Shown here piece by piece: positions 31,548-41,190 of a stretch of 64,000 nt of DNA. Within the stretch, counting starts at the first letter, position 1. Each line of letters begins with the position of its first letter. Source of the DNA: Marinobacter sp. MDS2 (lineage in GTDB: Bacteria > Pseudomonadota > Gammaproteobacteria > Pseudomonadales > Oleiphilaceae). Below the pieces are notes generated by a model that saw nothing but the letters and a program-made list of their open reading frames with translations, was not told the origin of the DNA and ran no database searches. A program made the position numbers and the translations under genes. The DNA is taken from positions 186,001 to 250,000 of the forward strand of contig NZ_JAVAJF010000002.1 of NCBI RefSeq assembly GCF_030718085.1, in the 5' to 3' direction.

Positions 31548-32546
31548 CCGGGTCAGTTTGAACATGGCGAAGAATTCAAGGGCCGGAATGGCGCGTTTAT
31601 GGCAGCAGTAGGTTTTGAAGTTTTGGCCGCGAAAGCGGGATTTCGTAAACTCCAGGCCTTTGAAGTTATACAAGAAGTTTCCTTTGCTGTAGATGCCGTG
31701 CATCAGTTTTTTTAAGGGCCGGCTTTCTTGATGCTCTGTGGTTTTGTCCAGTGATAACGGGATCAGGCCTAGATCAATGAACGGAATGCCTTCCTCTTTA
31801 AATACCTCCATGGCGTGAGCCATCAACGTGTAGAAAATGCCCTGCCGGAAGTCCGCATTTGCCCGCGAGATATTGGGCACGTAGCTGACAATTTCATTGT
31901 TGTGGTAAATCGGATCAAAATAGATAAAACCAACGGCCTTGCCGTCCTGGTAAGCATAGAAGTGACGTTCGTTCTCCCGGTAATCCATTTCCATTGGCCG
32001 AATCAGGAACCGGATCTCATTGCTTTTGCATTTGCGGGTGCGAATCCAGGCTTCGGATATTTCCTTGGTGTGGTCGTCGCTGTAACGTTCTTTGACCGTA
32101 ATCCCATGCTTTTCTGCCTGGTTCAGAGCGGTGCGAAGGATTTGTTTCTTTTTTCCTGTCAGTGACCATTTCTGGAGATCGATCCGAGACTCGCAACCAA
32201 ACTGTGTGCCATACAGGCCGAAGCGCAGATGGAGGAAATCCACAACCGCCTTCGACACCTGAACGTATGACGCGTTCGGAAATTTTTGTTGGAACTGCTC
32301 AAGAATGACGGGGAAGTCTGCTGGCGCAGCTACCGGGTCAGACAGCACGAAGGTGCCTCCCCATTTCCGCATGTAGGCAATGTAACCCACGCCCGGAACA
32401 TCAAAATATTGCATGCCGGGCTGTAGCGTGGAGAAGGATTGGGAGTGCGTGCCGTGTTGCTTCAGGTAGTTCACCCGTTCAGAAAAGGTGAATTGACTGG
32501 CCGCGCGCTCTTTGATGCCATCGAGTGCGAGAATCTGGTCTGACAT
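31539..32546 (-). CDS. DUF2156 protein (phosphatidylglycerol lysyltransferase-type GNAT fold)
   Basis: 335-residue protein whose body resembles the C-terminal aminoacyl/acyl-transfer domain of MprF and other DUF2156 proteins (GVGYIAYMRKWGGTFVLSDP; WIRTRKCKSNEIRFL; FIDLGLIPL). No membrane helices, so the MprF flippase part is missing. ATG 32546 has GGGAG eight bases upstream; the frame stays open to 32627. It follows the methyltransferase gene by 44 bases, suggesting a two-gene unit. The acceptor molecule is unknown; a lipid headgroup is a guess. Confidence 0.75.
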   Translation of the reverse strand: MSDQILALDGIKERAASQFTFSERVNYLKQHGTHSQSFSTLQPGMQYFDVPGVGYIAYMRKWGGTFVLSDPVAAPADFPVILEQFQQKFPNASYVQVSKAVVDFLHLRFGLYGTQFGCESRIDLQKWSLTGKKKQILRTALNQAEKHGITVKERYSDDHTKEISEAWIRTRKCKSNEIRFLIRPMEMDYRENERHFYAYQDGKAVGFIYFDPIYHNNEIVSYVPNISRANADFRQGIFYTLMAHAMEVFKEEGIPFIDLGLIPLSLDKTTEHQESRPLKKLMHGIYSKGNFLYNFKGLEFTKSRFRGQNFKTYCCHKRAIPALEFFAMFKLTRLL

Positions 32547-32590
32547 AGTAAAGCTCCCGTAACCTTTTTTATTGTGCTGGGTAGTAGGTT

Positions 32591-33244
32591 TTAGGCTTTT
32601 TTCTGGCCCAAAATGGACCAGTAGCAATCCATGTTAAGCAGCTTGAAGTGCTTTTTTTCGCGCACTTGCAAGCCCAGGCGCTGCATGTGTTCGGGATAGT
32701 TGTAGATCTTGTGGAAGGCGTTGTTGGCGAACAGCCAGAAGACGAAAACGGCCATGTACCAATACAGCTTTTTGAACGTGCGAGAGAAAATGTTTCCCGT
32801 TGGATAGCAGAAATCGCCCACGACGATTTTGGCGTCTGATTTGCCCAGGCTGATCAAGTGCTCCAGAACTTTGACCATCATGTCTTCATCGAACACGTTC
32901 AGGAAAAAGTTTGCGACAACCATGTCGTACTGCCCGGCCTCATCCACCTTCATGATATCGCTGTGGATGCGGCGAATGGTCAAATGAGGTGCCTCGTCAC
33001 GCAGGGCATCCCCGAATTTTCTCAGCATGGTCTCAGACAGATCGACCACGGTTACATCGGCCCCGAGTTCTGCTGCGCGAATGGCGTCACGACCATGGCC
33101 GACACCGGCGAATAAAACCCGGTCGCCCTTTTGCACGGTCTCTACATCCAGCATGGCGGTTTTGCAGTGATGAATGTTTTTGCCGCTGTAAAGGTTGCTG
33201 AGGAAATCGTAGACGGGACCGATATATTTGTACTTGTCGCGCAT
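32591..33244 (-). CDS. Class I SAM-dependent methyltransferase
   Basis: 217-residue methyltransferase with motif I VLFAGVGHGRDAIRA, an acidic ribose-binding strand TVVDLS, and a hydrophobic segment around residues 163-182 (WYMAVFVFWLFANNAFH) that may tether it to the membrane. The N-terminus DKYKYIGPVYDFLSNLYSG recalls UbiE-like enzymes, but the quinone-specific motifs are not evident. It is the first gene of a pair with the DUF2156 gene. Substrate unknown; a membrane lipid would fit the hydrophobic segment. Confidence 0.75.
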   Translation of the reverse strand: MRDKYKYIGPVYDFLSNLYSGKNIHHCKTAMLDVETVQKGDRVLFAGVGHGRDAIRAAELGADVTVVDLSETMLRKFGDALRDEAPHLTIRRIHSDIMKVDEAGQYDMVVANFFLNVFDEDMMVKVLEHLISLGKSDAKIVVGDFCYPTGNIFSRTFKKLYWYMAVFVFWLFANNAFHKIYNYPEHMQRLGLQVREKKHFKLLNMDCYWSILGQKKA

Positions 33245-33457
33245 GGTTACTGCCTTCTTTCTGGTCTCTGGTTGCCGCCACCTTTTTGTCGTTGTTAACC
33301 GGCGAGCGGTTGCTTCGGTGACGTGCGTGTAACGATTAGGTTAGTGAAGGCAGTGTGTGAAATATGTGCAGTAGCACGCATTTCGGGATACAAAAGTTAA
33401 CGAGCTGCAACGCTTTGCAAACCGCGTCAACCTTTTCGATAGGAGTGTCTTACAATC

Positions 33458-35404
33458 TTAGCTCTGGTTGGCGCAAGCTAGGCGGCGATCCGCTGAATTC
33501 AGTATCCGGCTGATTGCAGACGCGGGTTGAGCCGGGCCATAGAAGAAACCCTGTACTTGCTGGCATCCGAGTTTTTTCAGATAGGAGAGCTGCTCATTGG
33601 TTTCGACTCCCTCGGCGACTATTTCGAGTTTCAACCCATGAGCCATGGCAACGATGGCATTTACAATACATGCGCCATCGTCGCCGCTGCGAATGGCTTT
33701 TACAAATGATTGGTCGACTTTCAGGGTGTGTATGGGCAGTCGATGCAGATAATTCAGCGAGGAATAGCCAGTCCCGAAATCGTCAATGGCAATGCGAATG
33801 CCTGAGCTTGCCAAGTCCCTGAACTTACTGCTGATTTGTTCAAGGTCCTTCATGATCACGTTTTCTGTGATTTCTATTTCCAGGTTTTCCCTCGGAAAAC
33901 TGTGAGCGTTAAGACGTTCTGTCAGCATTTCAACGAACCGTGGATGCTCCACCTGGCTCGGCGAAAGATTGACCGCCAGACGAAGGTCAGGATGTCCCGC
34001 GGCGATCCAGCCTCCTACCTCTTTGCAGGCGTGGCTAAGCACTTTTTCACTCAGCTTTGCGATGAGCCCTGTTTCTTCCGCCAGTGGCAGGAAATCAACC
34101 GGATAGAGAAGCCCCAGAGTCGGGTGTTGCCAACGCACCAGCGCTTCTACGCCAACCATGCGGCGGGTTTCAGAGCACACCTGTGGTTGATAATGCACCT
34201 GAAATTCTTCGCGCTCCATGGCGAGCCTGAGATCTCGCTCCATACGGAGTCGGTGGGTGGTGGCCGTGCGCATGCTGTTGGAGTGGAACCGGTACCCGTC
34301 TTTGCCCCGTGCTTTTACGTAGTACATCGCGGAGTCTGCGCACTGCAGCAATTGTTCCATGGTCTGGCCTGCGTCCGGGAACAGAGCAATGCCGATGCTG
34401 GCGCCAACAAACACTTCGTGATTTCCTAGCTGGAACGGGTTTTGAAGTGCGGCAATGAGTTTTTTGGCAACGCCGCGGGCATCGTCCGTGCTATCGATAA
34501 CAGGGAGCAGGATGGTGAACTCATCACCACCGAAACGGGAAAGGGTATCGCCCTGCCTGAGGCATTGTTCCATGCGTTGGGTAACGGCCTGCAACAGGCG
34601 GTCACCCATCGCGTGACCAAGAGTGTCGTTGACGATTTTGAAGCGATCAAGGTCCAGAAACATCACGGCCAATTGATGGCTGTTGCGACGAGCATGTGCC
34701 GCCGCCAGTTCCAGCCGGTCTCGAAACAGGGCGCGATTGGGTAGGCGGGTTAGCGGGTCGTGATAGGTCTGGAAGTTAATAAACGCTTCGGCTTCTTTTC
34801 GGTCGGTTACGTCTCTTGCCGTGCCATAGTAGCGGGCCAGCTGAGGGGAGCATCCGCTTAGTGATTCATCGGCGGGGGGCCAGCTTTGAGGTTCAATCGG
34901 AAACGCAGTAATTTCGAAGTGGCGGGTTGCAGTTGTTTGTCCCCGGGCTTTTAGGCGTACTTCCAGTGAACGAGGGTTATCGACATTGATGTTGGGCCCG
35001 CGAAGAGCGTATGCGCCCCGGGCAACATCCCGCTCATCAAGAATGTACCGGAAGTGTTTGCCACACAGTTCGGCCGGTGGATATCCCAACAGGCTTTTTA
35101 CTTTGTCGTTAACAAAACAGAAGTGACCGTCCTGATCCAGCATAAAAACGATGTCTGGAGAGCTGTTGACGATATAGCGGTGCAGCGCTTCTGATTTTTC
35201 GAGTCGTGTCTGGATGGCAACGTGGGATTTCACTAGAGCGTGATTGTTTAATGCGTCTTCCACCAGGGTCAAGAGTTCATCAGGCTTGAATGGCTTCCGG
35301 ATATAGTCCAGAACTTTATCGATCAGGTTGGGTTCCATGTCCACGTTTCCGTTGTGTCGTCGCCAGATTTCTTCGTTGTTATAAGTAAATTGCAGAGCTG
35401 GCAT
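33458..35404 (-). CDS. PAS-GGDEF-EAL c-di-GMP protein with a receiver-domain remnant
   Basis: A 648-residue bifunctional c-di-GMP protein. GGDEF is intact (SRFGGDEF) and the EAL domain keeps EAL, NLSPSQ, EITEN, DDFGTG, KVDQSF and AEGVE, so both activities are plausible. Ahead of the PAS domain (about 78-195) the first 50 residues contain DYIRKPFKPDELLTLVEDAL, which is the end of a receiver domain including its conserved Lys-Pro; the phospho-Asp part is absent, and I do not find it in the upstream 300 bases. The start is unsure: ATG 35404 or ATG 35338 (GGAA eight bases upstream). No membrane helix. Confidence 0.88.
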   Translation of the reverse strand: MPALQFTYNNEEIWRRHNGNVDMEPNLIDKVLDYIRKPFKPDELLTLVEDALNNHALVKSHVAIQTRLEKSEALHRYIVNSSPDIVFMLDQDGHFCFVNDKVKSLLGYPPAELCGKHFRYILDERDVARGAYALRGPNINVDNPRSLEVRLKARGQTTATRHFEITAFPIEPQSWPPADESLSGCSPQLARYYGTARDVTDRKEAEAFINFQTYHDPLTRLPNRALFRDRLELAAAHARRNSHQLAVMFLDLDRFKIVNDTLGHAMGDRLLQAVTQRMEQCLRQGDTLSRFGGDEFTILLPVIDSTDDARGVAKKLIAALQNPFQLGNHEVFVGASIGIALFPDAGQTMEQLLQCADSAMYYVKARGKDGYRFHSNSMRTATTHRLRMERDLRLAMEREEFQVHYQPQVCSETRRMVGVEALVRWQHPTLGLLYPVDFLPLAEETGLIAKLSEKVLSHACKEVGGWIAAGHPDLRLAVNLSPSQVEHPRFVEMLTERLNAHSFPRENLEIEITENVIMKDLEQISSKFRDLASSGIRIAIDDFGTGYSSLNYLHRLPIHTLKVDQSFVKAIRSGDDGACIVNAIVAMAHGLKLEIVAEGVETNEQLSYLKKLGCQQVQGFFYGPAQPASAISRILNSADRRLACANQS

Positions 35405-35745
35405 GCCATCTGGTTCGCCGTATTAAACAATACGTGACGAGATGTTCATTCTTGTTAGGGTTCGAGCTTAGACAAGATCATCGGATTATTGAATGCTTAG
35501 TACGATCTATTTAAGTGGTTTGTTAGCAGGAATGTGATGTGATTGGTTTTTCTACAGATCAGGCGGCAGTTTCGAAAGCCGGGAACTGAAATGGGGAATG
35601 GTTTGTGTGTTAAGTATGCAGTTGGTCACCTACTTGTCATACTGGGTGTGCAAACATTGAGCGACAATAACAGCAAGGCAATGCCCGGCCCGTTAGCCGG
35701 GAACGCTTGATCCGGTATGCGGACATGAGACACGGAGGGCAGGAA
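35405..35745. other. 341-bp intergenic region between GGDEF/EAL gene and FAR gene
   Basis: Divergent control region. It is more AT-rich than its surroundings and holds no convincing gene. A 39-codon frame (35591-35710, +) lacks a clear ribosome-binding site and is probably spurious. A six-bp hairpin (CCCGGC 35684-35689 with GCCGGG 35696-35701) lies in the presumed leader of the reductase gene. No strong -10/-35 pair stands out in either direction. Confidence 0.5.
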
Positions 35746-37284
35746 ATGGCGAGCGAGCAGGCATCGGCTGGTACGGCGACTTCTCAGGTATTGAAGCGGC
35801 TAAAAGGTAAACGAGTGCTGATTACAGGGACGTCTGGCTTTTTAGGCAAAGTGGTTTTGGAAAAGCTTATCAGGGCTGTGCCCGAAATCGGCGGCGTGTA
35901 TCTGTTGATTCGGGGTAACCGAAAATACGCGGATGCCCGCAGTCGGTTTATTGAAGAGATTGCGACCTCGTCGGTATTCGACAGCGTGCGTGAAAGCGAT
36001 CCTGAGTCGTTCGAATCGTTCCTCGCGGACAAGGTTCAGTGCATCACCGGTGAGGTCACCGAGCCTGAGTTCGGGATCGGGCAGGAGGCGTTTCAGAAGC
36101 TGGCGGGAAACCTGGATGCGGTAATCAACTCTGCGGCCAGTGTGAACTTTCAGGAAGCGCTTGACCAAGCGTTGAAGATCAACACCTTATGCCTGGACAA
36201 CGTCGCCGCGCTGGCGCGGTTGAATCCAAAGCTGGCGGTGTTGCAGGTATCGACCTGCTACGTGAATGGAATGAACAGTGGGCAGGTAGCTGAAGCGGTC
36301 ATTCAGCCGGCCAAAAAGCCGATACCACGATCAGAGCATGGCTATTATGAGGTTGAAGCTCTGATCAGAACGCTCCAGGACAAAATTGAGCACGAGCGCA
36401 GCCGCTATGAGGGAAGAGTTTTGGAAAAGCGGTTGGTCGAGCTGGGATTGCGGGAGGCTCGCCGCTACGGCTGGAGTGACACCTATACCTTCACCAAGTG
36501 GCTGGGTGAGCAGCTTTTGCTTAAGGCGCTCCAGGGCCGGAGTTTGACTATCGTTCGACCTTCGATCATTGAAAGTGCGCTTGAGGAACCGGCGGCCGGC
36601 TGGATTGAGGGAGTCAAAGTGGCCGATGCGATTATTCTGGCCTACGCCCGTGAAAAAGTGTCGTTGTTCCCCGGCAACCGCTCAGGGGTCATCGACGTCA
36701 TTCCCGTGGATCTGGTGGCCAATGCGATAATCCTCGCACTGGCTGAGGCTTTGGCCGAGCCGGAGGCACACAGGATTTACCAGTGCAGCAGTGGCAGCTC
36801 GAACCCGATCACCATCGGCGAATTCATTGATCATTTAATGGCCGAAGCGAAAGCGAACTACGCGGCCTACGATCATCTCTTCTACCGAAAGCCGTCGAAG
36901 CCGTTTGTGGCGGTGAACCGAACCCTGTTTGATCTGGTGGTGAGTGGTGTCCGTTTGCCTCTCAGTTTGAGCAATGGCGTTCTCAGGCGGCTGGGTAGCC
37001 GTTCCGATCTGAAGTGGCTGCGAAACCTGGATACCACTCAATCGCTGGCCACGATCTTCGGGTTTTACACCGCTCCGGACTACATTTTCTGCAATGACCA
37101 ATTGCTTGCGTTGGCGAAGCGCACCGGTGAGATTGACCAAAGCCTGTTTCCGGTCGATGCCCGCGCCATTGATTGGGAACTGTACCTTCGGAAAATCCAT
37201 CTGGCAGGACTCAATCGATACGCTTTGAAACCGCGAAAAACCAAACGCGTGAAGACGAGGCAGCAGACCCAGCGCGCGGCGTGA
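35746..37284 (+). CDS. Alcohol-forming fatty acyl-CoA reductase (wax-ester pathway)
   Basis: NADPH-dependent enzyme (512 residues) that reduces fatty acyl-CoA to fatty alcohol, the alcohol half of wax esters. It closely matches my memory of the 512-residue Marinobacter FAR across its length. The Rossmann motif GTSGFLG is at 28-34, the catalytic pair is Tyr247 and Lys251 in YTFTK, and a C-terminal sterile-type domain follows. The frame is open to a TTG at 35707, but ATG 35746 has GGAGGG seven bases upstream. No wax synthase is in the window; acetyl-CoA synthetase follows after 216 bases. Confidence 0.93.
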   Translation: MASEQASAGTATSQVLKRLKGKRVLITGTSGFLGKVVLEKLIRAVPEIGGVYLLIRGNRKYADARSRFIEEIATSSVFDSVRESDPESFESFLADKVQCITGEVTEPEFGIGQEAFQKLAGNLDAVINSAASVNFQEALDQALKINTLCLDNVAALARLNPKLAVLQVSTCYVNGMNSGQVAEAVIQPAKKPIPRSEHGYYEVEALIRTLQDKIEHERSRYEGRVLEKRLVELGLREARRYGWSDTYTFTKWLGEQLLLKALQGRSLTIVRPSIIESALEEPAAGWIEGVKVADAIILAYAREKVSLFPGNRSGVIDVIPVDLVANAIILALAEALAEPEAHRIYQCSSGSSNPITIGEFIDHLMAEAKANYAAYDHLFYRKPSKPFVAVNRTLFDLVVSGVRLPLSLSNGVLRRLGSRSDLKWLRNLDTTQSLATIFGFYTAPDYIFCNDQLLALAKRTGEIDQSLFPVDARAIDWELYLRKIHLAGLNRYALKPRKTKRVKTRQQTQRAA

Positions 37285-37341
37285 ATGACCTTGAATGATG
37301 AAGGGTTCCTCGAAAAGTGATTTCCCCCTCTTTTCGTAGGC

Positions 37342-37375
37342 TGGACGTTCGTCCTATTTATTTTGGACGTTCGTC
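37342..37375 (+). promoter_or_regulatory. Two tandem dyad sites upstream of acs
   Basis: The 12-mer TGGACGTTCGTC occurs at 37342-37353 and again at 37364-37375, 22 bases apart, about two helical turns. Each copy is itself an interrupted inverted repeat, GGACG-TT-CGTC(C/T). A further loose dyad (CACGT...ACGTG, 37398-37415 region) follows. The pattern suits a dimeric activator binding on one face of the DNA ahead of the acetyl-CoA synthetase promoter. Confidence 0.6.
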
Positions 37376-37500
37376 TAATTCATTGTGTAGTGATTCACGT
37401 GTTGAACTACGTGTAACCATATTTTTGAACGCGGCCCTGCGTTCTACCCGCCTTGAAAAGACATTCGATAAAGATAACAACTCTGAGCAAGGGGAAGACG

Positions 37501-39450
37501 ATGACAGATAAAAAGGTGTATCCGGTTCAGCCCGATATCGCGAAAGCTGCATTGGTGACGGCGGAGCAATACGAACAGATGTATCGCCAGTCCGTTGAAA
37601 ACCCGAACGAATTTTGGGGCGAACATGGCAAGCGTATTGACTGGATCAAGCCGTTTACCAAGGTAAAAAACAGCACTTACGATTACGATAACCTGTCTAT
37701 TAAATGGTTCGAAGATGGTGTTTTGAACGCTTCGGCCAACTGTCTCGATCGACACCTTGCCGAACGCGGTGACCAGACTGCGATTATTTTTGAAGGTGAC
37801 GACCCTTCCGTTTCACGCAATGTGACCTACCGCGAGCTGCACGAACAGGTGTGTAAGTTTGCCAACGTGCTGAAAGATCAAGGCGTCAAGAAGGGGGATG
37901 TGGTTACCATCTACATGCCGATGATCGTCGAAACGGCCGTTGCAATGCTGGCCTGTGCCCGCATTGGTGCGATTCACTCGGTCGTTTTCGGTGGTTTCTC
38001 TCCGGAAGCGGTCGCCGCGCGAATTGTTAACGGTAAGTCCCGCTTTGTTGTTACAGCGGATGAAGGCCTGCGCGGTGGCCGGGCCATTCCTCTGAAGAAG
38101 AATGTTGACGCAGCACTCAAGCACGAGAGTGAAGCCAAGGTTGATTGTGTGATCGTGGTTAAGCGCACGGGTAACGATCAGGTGCCGTGGACCGAAGGCA
38201 GAGACGTTTGTTACGAAGACTTGATGGCGAATGCCTCGGCCGAATGCGAGCCGGAACCGATGAATGCGGAAGACCCGCTGTTCATGCTGTACACCTCCGG
38301 CTCCACCGGTGCGCCCAAAGGTGTGTTACACACCACGGGTGGCTACATGGTGTACGCTTCAATGACCCATCAGTATGTGTTTGATTATCATGATGGCGAT
38401 GTTTACTGGTGTACCGCTGATTTTGGTTGGGTAACCGGCCACAGCTATATCCTTTACGGTCCTTTGGCCAACGGTGCGATCACCCTGCTGTTCGAAGGTG
38501 TGCCCAACTATCCTGACAGTTCCCGGATGGGGCAGGTCGTGGATAAGCATAAGGTTAATATTCTGTACACCGCGCCCACCGCGATTCGTGCGCTGATGGC
38601 CGAAGGTGCATCCTGCATGGATGGCACAACCCGCGACAGCCTGCGCGTGCTCGGCTCGGTTGGCGAACCGATCAACCCGGAGGCCTGGGAGTGGTACCAC
38701 CGTGTGATAGGCAACAGCAAATGCCCGATTGTTGATACCTGGTGGCAAACTGAAACCGGCGGCATTCTGATTGCGCCCTTGCCGGGCGCGGTGGACCTGA
38801 AGCCGGGTTCGGCCACGCGGCCTTTCTTCGGTGTTCAGCCCGCATTGGTCGATAATGACGGTAATCTGCTGGACGGTGCCACCGAGGGCAACCTGGTGAT
38901 TCTGGATAGCTGGCCCGGACAGATGCGCACGATTTACGGGGATCACGAACGCTTTATCCAGACCTATTTCAGTACCTACAAGGGTATGTACTTCACCGGG
39001 GACGGCGCACGCCGCGATGAAGATGGCGACTACTGGATCACCGGTCGTGTTGATGACGTGTTGAACGTGTCTGGCCACCGCTTGGGTACTGCCGAAGTTG
39101 AAAGTGCTTTGGTTGCCCATGCTAAAGTGGCAGAGGCAGCCGTGGTGGGGTATCCCCATGAAATTAAAGGCCAGGGTATCTATGTGTACGTTACCCTGAT
39201 GCAGGGTGAAGAGCCGTCAGATGAGTTGAAGAAAGAACTGGTTCAGTGGGTTCGAAAGGAAATTGGGCCGATTGCATCCCCGGATGTGATTCAGTGGGCG
39301 CCAGGCCTTCCGAAAACAAGATCCGGCAAGATTATGCGCAGAATATTGCGTAAGATTGCAGCCAATGAACACGATCAGCTGGGGGATACCTCCACGCTGG
39401 CCGATCCAAGCGTAGTGGATGAACTGATTGGCAGCCGGGCGTCGAATTAA
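37501..39450 (+). CDS. acs: Acetyl-CoA synthetase (AMP-forming)
   Basis: Activates acetate to acetyl-CoA through acetyl-AMP (649 residues). The AMP-binding motif [19 protein letters not shown] and [13 protein letters not shown] are present, and Lys610 in [11 protein letters not shown] is the lysine that protein acetylation switches off in this family. ATG 37501 has AAGGGGA close upstream; the open frame reaches back to 37453. The tandem dyads upstream and the response-regulator gene 43 bases downstream suggest acetate-responsive control. Confidence 0.97.
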   Translation: MTDKKVYPVQPDIAKAALVTAEQYEQMYRQSVENPNEFWGEHGKRIDWIKPFTKVKNSTYDYDNLSIKWFEDGVLNASANCLDRHLAERGDQTAIIFEGDDPSVSRNVTYRELHEQVCKFANVLKDQGVKKGDVVTIYMPMIVETAVAMLACARIGAIHSVVFGGFSPEAVAARIVNGKSRFVVTADEGLRGGRAIPLKKNVDAALKHESEAKVDCVIVVKRTGNDQVPWTEGRDVCYEDLMANASAECEPEPMNAEDPLFMLYTSGSTGAPKGVLHTTGGYMVYASMTHQYVFDYHDGDVYWCTADFGWVTGHSYILYGPLANGAITLLFEGVPNYPDSSRMGQVVDKHKVNILYTAPTAIRALMAEGASCMDGTTRDSLRVLGSVGEPINPEAWEWYHRVIGNSKCPIVDTWWQTETGGILIAPLPGAVDLKPGSATRPFFGVQPALVDNDGNLLDGATEGNLVILDSWPGQMRTIYGDHERFIQTYFSTYKGMYFTGDGARRDEDGDYWITGRVDDVLNVSGHRLGTAEVESALVAHAKVAEAAVVGYPHEIKGQGIYVYVTLMQGEEPSDELKKELVQWVRKEIGPIASPDVIQWAPGLPKTRSGKIMRRILRKIAANEHDQLGDTSTLADPSVVDELIGSRASN

Positions 39451-39493
39451 TCGCCCGTGTTTGCCAGCCTATAACCTGTGAGGAATGTGTGGA

Positions 39494-40159
39494 ATGACAC
39501 AAACAATTATCGTCGCTGATGACCATCCTTTGTTTCGAGCAGCCTTGAAACAGGCGGTCAACCAAGCGGTGCCGGATGCCAATACAGTCGAGGTGGACAG
39601 CATCAAGGCATTACAGGCGGCGGTAGAGGCCAACCCCGATGCTGACCTGATTTTGCTGGACCTGAACATGCCGGGTGCACATGGTTATTCGGGTTTGGTG
39701 TTCATGCGAGGCCAGTATCCGGGCTTGCCTGTGGTGGTTGTGTCAGGTTCCGAAGACTTACAGGTTATGCGCCGCTCTGTGGACTATGGTGCCTCCGGCT
39801 TCATCCCGAAAAGCGCGCCTCTGCCGACCATCACGGAAGGTATTCAGGCGGTTTTGGAAGGCGATGTGTGGTTGCCGGACGGCGTGGCCGACAAGATCGA
39901 GCGGATGCAATCCGAACCCACGGACTTTTCGGAGCGTCTGGCCTCTCTGACGCCCCAGCAGTTCCGTGTTTTGGGCATGTTGGCTGAAGGACTGCTGAAC
40001 AAACAGATTGCTTACGATCTGGATGTATCGGAAGCCACCATCAAGGCCCATATCACAGCGGTCTTCCGTAAGTTGGGTGTGCGCAACCGGACCCAAGCAG
40101 TCATCGCCATTCAGCAAATGGAGCTTGACCCTTCCGAGCAGTCGCTTTCGGGCGGTTGA
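39494..40159 (+). CDS. LuxR/NarL-type response regulator (ErdR/CrbR-like)
   Basis: Two-component regulator of 221 residues. The receiver has the acidic pair ADDHPLF and phospho-Asp56 (LLDLNMPG); the C-terminal LuxR helix-turn-helix spans about 150-210 (LTPQQFRVLGMLAEGLLNKQIA ... VSEATIKAHI). Start ATG 39494 with GAGGA at about nine bases. In Pseudomonas and Vibrio a regulator of this kind (ErdR/AgmR, CrbR) activates acs; adjacency here makes that role likely. The partner kinase (MxtR/CrbS) is not in the window. Confidence 0.88.
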   Translation: MTQTIIVADDHPLFRAALKQAVNQAVPDANTVEVDSIKALQAAVEANPDADLILLDLNMPGAHGYSGLVFMRGQYPGLPVVVVSGSEDLQVMRRSVDYGASGFIPKSAPLPTITEGIQAVLEGDVWLPDGVADKIERMQSEPTDFSERLASLTPQQFRVLGMLAEGLLNKQIAYDLDVSEATIKAHITAVFRKLGVRNRTQAVIAIQQMELDPSEQSLSGG

Positions 40160-40186
40160 TGGTCGGGCTTTTAGGTACGGATAAGA

Positions 40187-40214
40187 AACGGGAGCCTGAT
40201 GGCTCCCGTTTTTT
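40187..40214. terminator. Bidirectional rho-independent terminator
   Basis: Perfect 10-bp stem (40187-40196 with 40201-40210), TGAT loop, then TTTT on the + strand. It ends the response-regulator transcript. On the other strand the stem begins right at the stop codon of the hydroxy-acid dehydrogenase gene. Confidence 0.9.
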
Positions 40215-41190
40215 AGCCCGCGTATCCCAGCTTTTTGTTCACCAGATTGAAGACTTCTTCGCCCTGGGACCATCGTTTGAAATTGTCGAGAAACTGCTCG
40301 GTCAGCGCCCGATTCCAGCCAATGAAATCGCCCGCCATGTGCGCGGTCATAATGACATTTTCCCGCGCCCACAAGGGGTGATCTGCCGGTAGGGGCTCTT
40401 CTTCAAAGACATCAAGGGCCGCTCCGGCAATTTCTCTATCATCCAATGCTTTGATCAACGCCTCGGTATTCACGATGGGGCCGCGCCCGATGTTGACCAG
40501 CCGGGACGAGTTTTTCATCGCGGCAAATGCTTTTGCATCAAACAGCCCTTCGGTCTGCGGGGTCAGCGGGGCGGCGATCACCACAAAGTCAGCCTGTTCG
40601 AGTTGTTCATACAGCGCCTCATTGCTGTGTACCGCATCGAAATCCGGGTCGGAGTCCCGGGCCGTTCTGGCAATTCCGTGGGGGTGCATACCAATCGCTC
40701 TGACCAGACGGCCGATTTGACGGCCGATAGAACCGGCGCCCACCACAAGGACTTGCTTGCCCTCAGCGCGCTCCGTGTCCCGGTGTTTCCACTGGCGTTG
40801 GGATTGAAGCCTGAGCGATTCGGGGAAGTCTTTGGCAAACATCAAAATGGTGCACAACACATATTCGGCAATGGTGCGGTCAAAAATGCCTCGGGCGTTG
40901 GTCACGGTTACGTTGCTGTCGATCAGGGCAGGGAACATCAGGGCATCGACACCGGCACTGGTGGCATGAATCCATTGCAGGCGATCGGCCGCGGGCCAGG
41001 CTGCCTCAAGCGCTTCGGTGCGGAAGTCCGTTACCATCATCACATCGGTGCCGGGCAGGGTATCTCGCAGAGATTGCTCATCGCAGGCGAAGCGGACTTC
41101 CGCCTGATCTTTCAGAGGTTCAATGCCCGGCGGCGTGGGATCGTCCGGGGCGGTTAGCACGGTAACAACCGGTTTTCGGGACTCTGTCAT
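40213..41190 (-). CDS. D-2-hydroxyacid dehydrogenase (NAD-binding)
   Basis: 325-residue oxidoreductase of the D-isomer 2-hydroxyacid dehydrogenase family (glyoxylate/hydroxypyruvate reductase-like). The dinucleotide motif GAGSIGRQIG and the late catalytic Arg (NIGRGPIVN), Glu and His (TAHMAG) blocks are visible. The substrate cannot be read from sequence. ATG 41190 has GGAG six bases upstream; the open frame reaches 41223. The stop codon TAA overlaps the shared terminator. Confidence 0.85.
   Translation of the reverse strand: MTESRKPVVTVLTAPDDPTPPGIEPLKDQAEVRFACDEQSLRDTLPGTDVMMVTDFRTEALEAAWPAADRLQWIHATSAGVDALMFPALIDSNVTVTNARGIFDRTIAEYVLCTILMFAKDFPESLRLQSQRQWKHRDTERAEGKQVLVVGAGSIGRQIGRLVRAIGMHPHGIARTARDSDPDFDAVHSNEALYEQLEQADFVVIAAPLTPQTEGLFDAKAFAAMKNSSRLVNIGRGPIVNTEALIKALDDREIAGAALDVFEEEPLPADHPLWARENVIMTAHMAGDFIGWNRALTEQFLDNFKRWSQGEEVFNLVNKKLGYAG

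Noticed and set aside
35591..35710. 39-codon frame upstream of the fatty acyl-CoA reductase
   Set aside because: No convincing ribosome-binding site and no domain-like pattern; it overlaps the presumed leader hairpin.
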